DNA of 64,000 nt, from contig KV918775.1 in assembly GCA_002049455.2 (NCBI GenBank), forward strand, positions 124,001 to 188,000, in the 5' to 3' direction. This document shows positions 55,661 through 64,000 of this stretch, piece after piece. Within the stretch, counting starts at the first letter, position 1. The number at the start of each line of letters is the position of its first letter. The notes under the pieces were generated by a model. The model did not search any database and was not told the DNA's origin. It saw only the letters and a program-made list of their open reading frames with translations. The position numbers and the translations under genes were made by a program. The stretch comes from Porphyra umbilicalis (Eukaryota > Rhodophyta > Bangiophyceae > Bangiales > Bangiaceae).

Positions 55661-58600
55661 CGGCGGTCCGCGAAAGAAGCCCGCGGACGCGGGGCCCACG
55701 CGGCCAAACACCTCCCACACCAGGGGGTGAAGACAGCGAGCGGGTCGGCGGCGGGCAGGCGCGGCGCGTACTTGCGCACCTTGCGCGCCTCGCGCACCAC
55801 CGCCGCCACGGCCACGGAAGGCCGGGCGACCACGTCCGCGACGACCTTGTCGGTGAAGACCGACGCGACGGCAACGTCGCCCCAGACCACCACCCCAGTC
55901 TGCGCGCGCACCGCGCGCACTTACGGGCGGAGCGTCCCGGTGGCAGCACTGAAAAGTGCCGACGACGCCTCCACCACGACGGCCGACCACTGCGGGTGCG
56001 CGCGCAGCGCGTCCGCCGTTCGCGCCACCAGCGTGTTGTGGCGAAACGTTGCGTTGGTGATGCACGAGGGGGCGCTTCACGCCGCCAGGAAGTGGACGCC
56101 GTACGCGTCCACCGCAGCACCGCACGCGCACCGGCGCGCCACCGCTGTCCGCGCGACAGGGGGCACGCAAAGCCAGAGGCGGGTGGCCATCCGCATGGAC
56201 CGCCCGCCGATGGCGCCAGCAGGGCGGCCGGGCGCCGGCAGTGCAGAAAGCCACAGGCCAGTGCCCGCCCCGTGGCAGGCTGCGAGCCGCGCGAGGTCCG
56301 CGTTATCCGGCAAGGAGGCCCGCAGCCGCTCCAGCGCGGCAGGGTGCACGGGCCCCGCCAGGTCCCGCTGGGACGGGGCCCGCGCCCCCCCGAGCAGCCG
56401 CGCCCATCCCAGCTGAGTACCCGCCGCGACGCGGAGTAGGCCGGACGCCGCGATATGAGCGTCGGCAGGGGGGGCAAGGAGGTCGGGGGCGGTTGGCGGA
56501 GGTGCGGGCGCCGCGTCGCACGCGGCGTTCAGGGCCGTGACGGCCGCCAGAAGGCCCGGGAGGATGGGAGGGCGACGCCCCGACGGCATCGCGTCGGCCG
56601 CCGGTAGAGCGCCAGCGGCACCAGCAGCAGCCGCGACGCCCGCCCGAGGGGCGCCAAGCCACGCCCGGGTGTCAACTTGGGCGCCGGCAGGCGCCGCAGG
56701 ACCAACCGGGTCGGTGTCCCGCAGGGCATCAGCCAGGTCGGCCAACGCCGGCGCCGCCGCCCTGTGGCAGTGCACGGCGGCGTCCGCCCAGGACGCCACG
56801 ACGGTCGCCGCCGCCACGCGCGAACGATCGTTGACGCCCAGCCCCCCATGCGGACGGGCAGCGCGGCGCGCGCGAGCAACGCCGCGCGCACCTAAGCGCC
56901 GTCCGTCGTGTCGCACAAGAGGGAGAGCACCGTCCGCTGAACGTCCGCGTCGACGGCGACGGCCAACGTGGCCCCCGCGTCGGGGGGGGGAGACCGCAGC
57001 GCGTACGTAGCGCGCGGCCCGGCGCACAGGCAGAGGAGCAGCAGCTTGGTCTGCAGCTCCTCCTCCGGCAGGGCGACAATCGCCGCCACCCCCGCTGCGT
57101 GCTCGGCCGCCATGGCCGCGACGCGCGCCGCCACGAAATCGCGTTGACCTACAGGGATAGAAAATTGCTCCACTCCCTCCGACCGCCACTGGGAGGTCAG
57201 GTCGGGCGGCGCCGTTGGTGCGCCCGGCGACCACTCCACGCACTTGGTGGGCGACAGCTCCGAGTCGACGAGCGCCCCCACCCGCGCCGCCGACGCCATC
57301 ACCGCACAGAGCCCAGCCACGGGCCCCACCGCGCGCACGTCATCGTGAAATGTGTCGATGGCGTGCGCGGGGTGGAGGCGCGACAGACGCGAAAGCACGA
57401 GCATCAGCGCGGCGGCGTGCAGAAAGGGCCCCAGGGGGTCCCCCTGCTGCGTCCCTCGCTCGACGGTGAGCACCCGTCGAGCGGGGGGGGGGGCACCCAC
57501 TGGGGCGGGTGGGCGTCGTCGTCATCGTCGACCAGGCCGGGGGGGTCCTCGTCGCCCACCCCACCGTCGCCGCCGTCGCCCGCCCCGCCCCGGCCGTCGA
57601 GCAGCCGTAAGTCGCCGCAACGTGCGGCGACAAGGAGGGGAACCCGCGGTCAATGAATGCGCGCGCTGCCACGCGGGAGATGAGGTTGAGCGCGTTCTTG
57701 CATTCCAGCAGCAGAACCCCCTCCTCCGGCGCCGCCTCCAGGCGGGCCTCCAACGCGTGCAAAAGGCGCTCGCACGCGTTGGGAACGCCGATGCCCAGCT
57801 GCAGCGGCGCCATGAGAGCGGCCGCCGACGCGCGCCGGTCGCGCGCCAGAGATTCGCATCCAGCTTGCGCAGTGTCTCCGGCATTCCGATCGGGCGGAGC
57901 CTGCGCACCCCGTCGGCGTCGGGCGCCCCCGGCTTCACCAGCAGCAGCAGCTCCGCGCCCGCCAGCGCGTGGCTCGCCACCGCTGGCACCACCGACGTCG
58001 CGGCGTCGCTGGCCAATAGCCGCACCTCCGCTACCAGTGCGTCGCGGCCGTCCTCTGCCAGCGCGCACAGGTGCTCCATCCGGAAGCCGGACGGTCCCGG
58101 GGCGAAGACGCGCGCGGCAGACCAGATGGTCGCCACCACCGTCGCCGCAAACAAGCCCAGCGGGGCACCCGCATCCACGCCGTGCGCGGCGGCGGCGTCC
58201 AGCTCAGGGCCGAAGTCAGCCTCGACTGACTCGGTCGTCGCCAGCCCCGGCGTGGCGTGCGGGAAGAGCCGCTGCGCCGCCTGCCATACGGCGCTCGTGT
58301 GGGGCGCCACCGGCGCCCCGTGCAGGGTGCGCGCCGCGGCGCTTAGGCGGCCGCTCCACACTTGGCATAGAGCCCACCGCTGCACACGCGTCACGCGCAG
58401 CCGGGCGCTCGTCGGGCGGACGGAGACGCCCGGGCCAACCCGCGGGGGGGATAGGGATGCAGCCGGCGAATCGGGCGGGGGGCGGGGGGGGGGGGGGGTG
58501 GATGTGGAGGAGGCGACGCGGGTGTTACCACGGCCACAGACGATGTGGCCGTGCTCGCCGACTCGGGCGGCTCGCGCCACACACTTATGTTGCGGTCACG

Positions 58601-60250
58601 CAACGCGGCAGCAAAGGCCCCGGTGAGCAGCGCATACACGCGCGCCGCGTGACGCAGAGGCGCTGGACCCTCCCCCCTCCCCCGCGTGCGCGCGGGGACG
58701 TGAAAGAGGAGGTAAGGGAGGGTCATCACCCACAGCCACGCGGTGGCATTTACCGGCTCGTGCCGCACCCAGGAGAGCGCGTCGGCACCCAGCTGCCGCC
58801 ACGCGGGCAGCAGAGAAGCTGCGACGTGGTCGGCGGTGCGCGCGCCGGACACCACCAGCGCCGCCCACGAGTCGGGGGTTGGGGCCTGAAGCATCAATAA
58901 CGCCCCGCGCCGCCGCGCCCATTCGCTAGGCTCAGCCGAAAACATCGTTGGGAAGGGGGGGGGGGGGGGCGGGGGCGCCAGCTGCCGCCCCGTCGACGGC
59001 GGCGCCGCCCACAGCCGGGTGCGCGTCGTCGCCGACGTTGGGCAGGAAGCCCCCCGAGTCGCCGGCCGGCGGCGGCGGCAGGTCGGCCTCCGCGTCAGGC
59101 TCGCGCGGTGGCCGCTCGGCGCACCGCGCCTCGTGCCTCGACAGCGAGGTGCGCCGCTGCCAGTCGACGACAGTGCGGTATGGGCGGCCGCAGTAGCGGC
59201 ACCCGGCCAACCGCAGCGCGCGGACCCACTCCGCCGGCACCGCCGCCAGCTTGTGCGACCGCGCCACGTGCGCCGGCAGCGTGCGCGGCGTCACGGCGCC
59301 GCGGAACGTGGTGGTGCACCCACCCACCACGCAGCACGTGCGCGTCGCCCAGCTGGCCAGATCGGCCGCCGTCGCCGGCGCCGCACCCGCCGCGATGGCT
59401 GCCGCCACAGCCGCCGCACGACCACCCCCCCCCTGCAGCAGCGGGTCCGACGGGCAGTTGGGCTCATGCGAGCGCAGGGGGCGATGCCCGGACGCCGTCC
59501 GCACCACCGAAAACGGGCGGTGGCAGTGCCGGGAGCCCCCCAGCTGCGCCGCCTCAAGGCGGGCGGGCGGCACGTTCACCGCCGTGTGCGCCGTGCGCAG
59601 ATGCTCGACCAGCGCGTCGCCCGCCCCGACGGCCGCGCCAGAGCTGACCAGAGGGCAGACGTCCAGGGGCGGGGTCGCAACACCGGCCACAAGAGAAGCG
59701 CTGTCTGCGGCAAGAGAGGGCGGCGGCGTGGCCAGGGGCGAAGCGGCGGCGGCGCCACCCGCCGCCGGAGGGCGCCCAGCCGCGCGGGCGGCCGGCGCGG
59801 CGGCGGGCGCGCCCGGGCGCGCAGCACACCCCGCCACGTGCTCCGCCAGCGACAGGCGGGCGGTGTTCGACCGACCGGAGGGCAACAACGCGCCGCAGTG
59901 GCGGCAGCCACGCAGCCGGTTGGCCGCCCGCACCGCCTTCGCCACGTCGGCGGCCTTGTGCGCGTCTCGCAGGTGCGCGCGGACGCCAAACCACAGCGGG
60001 TTCCCCGCCGCGGTCACGCCGCAGGTCGCAACCGGGCAGCGGTGCCCATCGGCCACGGCGGCCGCACCAGCCGGAAAGGCCGGCAGCGAGGGAGGGGACG
60101 ACGCGCGAGCGGAAGGAGAGACGTGGGGGGAGGGGCGCACAGAAGCGCGAGACGGGGGAGAGCGGGCGGTGGGGGGGGAAGGCATCGGCACGGTCGCTTG
60201 CACCGGACGGCGAGGGGGACGGGGCGCGGGGGGTAAAGGGGTAGTCACTG

Positions 60251-60720
60251 TCACTGGGGGAAGTTGTCAAACCATCCAACCAAACAAGCGCCCGGAGCCT
60301 CGATCGACGCCCTGGGAGGCGACGCGGCCAGGGACGCACACGACAGATCGTCACACGTGGCGGGGAGGGCGCGCACGGCACGCCAACCGTCAGGTTGGGG
60401 CGCCGCGGGAACCCCCCACGCCACAAGCGAGTCGCGGGGCACGCGCAGGACACCCGGCTCGCCATCCGCGGCGGGCGCCACCGCCGGTGACGCGTAGGCG
60501 ATCAGCCCGGCCGCCGCGCCAGGCACGAGCGGTGGCGCCACAGCGGTGGCGCGCAGCCAGGCCCCTCGCATCCTCCCAGCAATGCGGACAGGTTGCGCGG
60601 TGGCCGCGCTCGCAGAGCGTTGCCCCGACTTGGAGTCGGGTGCCGCCCGCACGCGCCGCTTAGCAACGGGCGTCGACGGGGGTGCGCGCGCACCAGCTGC
60701 GGGCGCGCACAGAACCGCCG
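60251..60720 (-). pseudogene. LINE-A ORF1, 3' part
   Basis: Minus-strand frame ending FDNFPQ and TGA at 60251-60253, overlapping the ORF2 GTG. About 155 codons of ordinary composition (VPRDSLVAWGVPAAPQPDG, ALPATCDDLSCASLAA) up to the junction with the inverted LINE-B fragment near 60720. No known domain. Its position just upstream of ORF2 with a stop/start overlap suggests LINE ORF1. Confidence 0.5.
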
Positions 60721-60728
60721 CCCCCCCC

Positions 60729-61980
60729 GAGCCACAGCCGTCGCTTCCCCGGACTTTCTCCTGCTCCGCAAGCAGACGGGGGTCCAGGCGGACGGGCTGC
60801 CTCGCCTCCAGCCTATTGGCATGCCGGAGGTGTTGCGCAAGCTGGCCGCGACGGCGCTGGCGCGCGCGGTGCGGTCGGCGGCGGCGGCGCTGTTCACGCC
60901 GCTGCAGCTGGGGGTGGGCGTTTCGAGTGCGTGCGAGCGCATTCTGCACGAGGTGCGCTCGCACCTCGCCGCCCACCCCACGCACGCGCTTGTCCAGCTG
61001 GACTTCGCCAACGCCTTCAACCTGGTGTCGCGCGTCGCGGCCGCAACGGTGCTGGCCGCCGCCTTCCCTGAGTTGGCGGCGTACCCACACTGGGTATATG
61101 GCGGCGACTCGGGGGGGCGGCGCCATGCGTCTACGGCTGGGCGGAGGCGGGGGGAAGGACGACGGGGGGGGGGGGGGGCGCCCGGCGCGCCTGTCGACGG
61201 CTGCCCGGCGCCACCGCCGCGGCGCCTGTCGTTGTTGGCCGATCGGGGCGCCCTGCAAGGCGACCCGCTCGGTCCCCTGCGGCACGCCGCAGCCCTTTGG
61301 CTCGTGCTTCGGCGGCTCCACGCCGAGCACCCGGGGCTCCTGGTGCGCGCCTTCCACGACGACGTCGTCGTGGTTGGCACGCCCGCGGCGCTGCCCCGCC
61401 TGCTTGGCGACGCCGCCCGACTCGGCGCCGAGGTGGACGCCGAGCTGGCGCCCACCAAGTGCGTCGGGTGGTCGCCGGCTGGCGTGACGGCGCCCGGGGG
61501 GTGGTCGGCGGGGTGGACCACCGAGGAGGTGGAGCAGTTCTCTGTCCCCCTCGGGTCGCCGGCGTTTGTCGCCGCGTCTGTGGACGCTCGGGTGGGGGAG
61601 CAGCGGCGTCTCACTGACGCCATCGCCGCGCTCCCCCCCTCGGCGCTCCAGACGCAGCTGCTGCTGCTGCGTCTGTGCGCGGGCCCGCGCGCCAATAACT
61701 GGCTGCGCGCCCTGCCCTTCGAGGCGGGCGCGCAGCTGGCAGGCGCCGTGGACCGCGACGCTGTCGCCGTGCTGCTCCGTCTCTTGACCGACGGCGCAGA
61801 TACCGCGGCCACGCGCGCGCGGCTGTCCGCCCGCGCGGTGCTGCCGCCCGCCATGGGTGGGTTGGGCATCGGCGGCCGCGCGTCGGTGGTGGTGGCCGCG
61901 GCGCTGGCATCCTGGACGGACGCCGTGCGCGCCGGCGCGGGGTACTCCCCGGCTCTGCGCGAGCTGGAGGCGTGGCTGCG
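60729..61980 (+). pseudogene. LINE-B: truncated R2-like reverse transcriptase fragment
   Basis: Plus-strand open frame (60593-62035) in which homology to LINE-A starts near 60738. Motifs: LQPIGMPEVLRKL, PLQLGVGVSSACER, LVQLDFANAFNLVSR (palm Asp present), ALQGDPLGPLRHAAAL, AFHDDVVVVG (catalytic DD) and APTKCVGWSP, followed by the thumb. It lacks the N-terminal fingers, the start of the RT and the endonuclease. It ends in a 21-base G run (61980-62000). It is clearly diverged from LINE-A, so it is a different subfamily. The frame is intact through the RT apart from a G run at 61164-61178, which inserts Gly codons. It lies head-to-head with LINE-A. Confidence 0.8.
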
Positions 61981-62035
61981 GGGGGGGGGGGGGGGGGGGG
62001 TGAGGTCCAGGGGTTGTCATGGATACATCCTGTAG

Positions 62036-62392
62036 GAATGTATCCGGGCATTATAGTCATATCCTCCGAGAATAGGGGTCACTCCATTGTATCCGTATTC
62101 GACTATGCCGGGAGGCCTCTGCCATTGATAATCTGAAGCACGACTCGAGTAGCGCATCATATCGTATTCTTGGTGTATTTATAATATCCGACTATATCCG
62201 GCCTCCGGGTGGGATCTGGACGATCTGAAAGCCGCCGACGGCGCTTCCAGAGATATGCTGACCCCTGGGCGATTCAACTGCTCTCACCATGCACCGTGTC
62301 GCTGCGGCACAGACGACAAAGGTCCGCATCGTCCCAGCTCGCGACGCCAACTGTCCTCGCCAACAACATCCTACTGACGCTCCCCCTCTCCT
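62036..62392. other. AT-richer interval upstream of the hAT gene
   Basis: Contains the inverted repeat GGATACAT / ATGTATCC around 62013-62037 and repeated ATCCG/TATCC words to about 62215. This could be the 5' end of the hAT element, but no terminal inverted repeat can be confirmed without the other end. Confidence 0.35.
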
Positions 62393-64000
62393 ATGCCCCA
62401 ATCTCACTCCCCGAGCATGGCGCCGTCATTTCCAAGTGCCGACAGCGGCAGTGGCCCCATCGTTGAGGACGTTGTGTCGCCGCGAAGTTCTCTCGCCCCC
62501 GCCCTACCCGTTGAGCAGCGGCTCACGTCCGGGTCGGAGCCGACTGAAGAGGAGGAGGCGCCCCCGTCGCAGACGACTGCGAGCGACATTGACGAGCTTG
62601 CTTCCGTGGTCGGGCCCTACGCGCCCACTCCGGCGTTGGCGTGCCCGCCACGCTTGATGCATGGCGGGCAAGAGTGGATTCCGGTCCAGGAAGGTGGCAA
62701 GTCCTGGACGAAGGAACCCAAGGCGGACCACTTCTTCGACACGCTTCACGGGTCAGGGGAGGACCAGAGGGGCCACTTTGTCGTCCGTTGCCGCGTTTGC
62801 GCTCTGAAAGGGGTAACGACGACGTACATGCTCCGTCGCGGCAAGTCGAGCAACGCTTGGAAGCACTTCGACATGGTGGCGGCATCCCGTGTCTCCAGTG
62901 CGCTCCAGCGGAGCAGACATTCAGCCGTTGCCACCTACCGGACGGACGCCAACCATGCCCCGAAGGCGGGCGGCAGTGGACCGAGTGGTCCAATGTCGGC
63001 GTACCTGACGGTGCCTCGCGACCGGGTCATGAGCCCGGTACAAGCTCGTCCTCATCACGTGCGCTTTGTGCTCATGCTAGTCATGACATTGTCCCCCTTT
63101 TCTCTCGCGGGGAATTCGTACTTGCACGAATTTGTTCGAGGTCTCGGTGTGCCGTACAACACCCCGTCGCCGTGGGGCGTGCGCGACGTCTTGCTGGATT
63201 TATTCCTCTTCATCACGGATCGCTTGCGGGCCGAGGTGCGGCAGCTCCAGGGTCTATATCGGGGGCTACCCTTTTTTCATCTCGTGACGGACCTGTGGAC
63301 GGAGCGGCACGGCTCTGGCTCTTACGGGTCGCTCGTGCTTCGGTGCGTGAACCCTGAGAGTTTCTCAATTCGTGAGCTCCATCTCGGCGTCACACCCTTC
63401 GTCGGGCGCCACGACCACGAGAACATCAAGAAGTGGTTGTTGCAGCAACTGGAGCGCTTTGGGGTGCGCCCGCAAGACATCAGCTCCTCCACGACGGACT
63501 CGGGCAGCAACGTGAAAAAGGCCCTGAGGGAGCTGTGGCCGCGTTGGATACCCTGCGCGGCTCATGCCATCCATCTTGCTGTCAAGGCGGCGCTCGGGGC
63601 AACCGGGGAGTCATCAACTGCCCGCGGCGCTGGCTCGGGCACCGCCCCGTCCTCAAGGTCGGGAAGCAGAAATCCGGAGGCAAGCAGGCTCCTCCGCCGG
63701 ACACGCAAGACGACAGCCCACTTCCACAAATCGCCGGCGAGCGTGGCGATGCTCAATGCGGTCCCTCTTCAAGGAGATGATTGCGCCCGAAAGCTGCTGA
63801 CAGACTCGCCAACTCGGTGGGGTTCAACATATCTTTCCCTTGCGCGACTTTTCACCCTCATGCCTCGGCTCGTCGGTTTTGGGAAGCTGCGGAACCTAAC
63901 GGCGGCGCAAGTGAGGCGCTGCATCGAGTGGGCTGACTGGCAGCCTGTGCCGCACCTGATGGGCGTCCTGCAGCCGTCTTACGAGGCGTCAATCTCCGTG
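62393..64000 (+). CDS. hAT-family transposase, N-terminal 536 codons, runs off right edge
   Basis: Frame 2 is open from the ATG at 62393 (MPQSHSPSMAPSFPSADSG) to the end of the window. Residues 1-100 are acidic/Ser-rich. About residues 120-165 are a BED-type zinc finger (FVVRCRVC ... SSNAWKHF). Then come the RNase H-like catalytic core pieces: FHLVTDLWTE (first Asp), TDSGSNVKKAL (second Asp), WIPCAAHAIHLAVKAAL (C/H-x-H block preceding the hAT insertion) and DSPTRWGSTYLSL (the hAT 'TRW' motif). The hAT dimerisation domain and final Glu would lie beyond the edge. No stops or frame breaks are seen, so this may be a young, potentially intact element. Composition is less extreme than in host genes. 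Confidence 0.9.
   Translation, partial: MPQSHSPSMAPSFPSADSGSGPIVEDVVSPRSSLAPALPVEQRLTSGSEPTEEEEAPPSQTTASDIDELASVVGPYAPTPALACPPRLMHGGQEWIPVQEGGKSWTKEPKADHFFDTLHGSGEDQRGHFVVRCRVCALKGVTTTYMLRRGKSSNAWKHFDMVAASRVSSALQRSRHSAVATYRTDANHAPKAGGSGPSGPMSAYLTVPRDRVMSPVQARPHHVRFVLMLVMTLSPFSLAGNSYLHEFVRGLGVPYNTPSPWGVRDVLLDLFLFITDRLRAEVRQLQGLYRGLPFFHLVTDLWTERHGSGSYGSLVLRCVNPESFSIRELHLGVTPFVGRHDHENIKKWLLQQLERFGVRPQDISSSTTDSGSNVKKALRELWPRWIPCAAHAIHLAVKAALGATGESSTARGAGSGTAPSSRSGSRNPEASRLLRRTRKTTAHFHKSPASVAMLNAVPLQGDDCARKLLTDSPTRWGSTYLSLARLFTLMPRLVGFGKLRNLTAAQVRRCIEWADWQPVPHLMGVLQPSYEASISV

Larger units (their letters stand above)
49142..60720 (-). pseudogene. LINE-A: R2-like non-LTR retrotransposon, split by Copia-2
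   Basis: Minus-strand ORF2 starts at 60254 (GTG; first ATG 60185) with C2H2-type fingers: CPVATCGV...HLRDAH, CRHCGALL...HVAGC, CCVVGGCTT...HVARSH, CRYCGRPY...HEARC (60100-59090). After a G-run frame change (58955-58969) comes a linker region, another change at 58484-58498, then reverse transcriptase: PGPSGFRMEHL, RPIGMPETLRKL, LLECKNALNLIS, GTQQGDPLGP (about 57440) and FHDDV (about 57350). The C-terminal part has CACG...H...C near 56090-56130 and VVVWGDVAVASVFTD, KVRKYAPRL, i.e. a restriction-like endonuclease. Coding is cut at 55661 by Copia-2 and resumes at 49313 (GGPERLRALASLLTD, IIWRYHARML), ending at 49142. ORF1 lies upstream (60251-60720). Fingers + RT + restriction-like endonuclease define the R2 superclade. 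At least five frame breaks make it non-functional as read. Confidence 0.8.

Overview
The window looks like nuclear DNA of a very GC-rich eukaryote. It has spliceosomal introns, linker-rich Ala/Gly/Pro proteins, TATA boxes, and Copia, Gypsy, LINE, hAT and CACTA-type transposons. The combination of extreme GC, few introns, long G/C homopolymers, a lipoxygenase gene and this transposon load fits a bangiophyte red alga (Porphyra/Pyropia type) best. That assignment is inference; no marker in the window proves it.

Layout. 1-2759: an interrupted CACTA/tnp2-like transposase running off the left edge. 4.3-8.5 kb: GC-rich wreckage, including a broken alpha/beta-hydrolase on the minus strand. 8.6-29.9 kb is the host gene block: PSMA3 (proteasome alpha-7, 3 exons), RPL12 (minus, intronless), a uridine kinase-UPRT fusion, a multi-C2H2 zinc-finger protein, a von Willebrand A-domain protein, POMP/UMP1 (proteasome maturation factor, 2 exons), a small unknown protein, and a lipoxygenase. 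Two copies of one 552-bp MITE sit just upstream of the uridine kinase and the lipoxygenase. 30-64 kb is a nested transposon graveyard. It holds a Gypsy chromovirus remnant split by a 1.83-kb element, an unidentified multi-stop ORF with an Arg/Ser repeat, a minus-strand Copia with a solo LTR inside it, a Fanzor locus, a complete Copia with a mariner-type MITE inside it and itself sitting inside an R2-like LINE, a second inverted LINE fragment, and the start of a hAT transposase.

The most interesting system is the Fanzor locus (about 43.7-49.07 kb), a eukaryotic relative of the RNA-guided nuclease TnpB. It has a RuvC-I Asp, a VDEHNT-CxxC segment and a RuvC-III RDTNAARN motif. Upstream reading frames carry two CCHC zinc knuckles. 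The gene is broken by a 347-bp LTR mini-element with a GGGGG target duplication (its removal restores the frame exactly), by two in-frame stops, and by upstream frame breaks.

Several host and LINE genes change reading frame exactly inside long G or C runs. This probably reflects consensus-length errors in the assembly rather than biology. Insertion order can be read from target-site duplications: MITE into Copia-2 into LINE-A; TRIM into Fanzor; solo LTR into Copia-1; 1.83-kb element into Gypsy.
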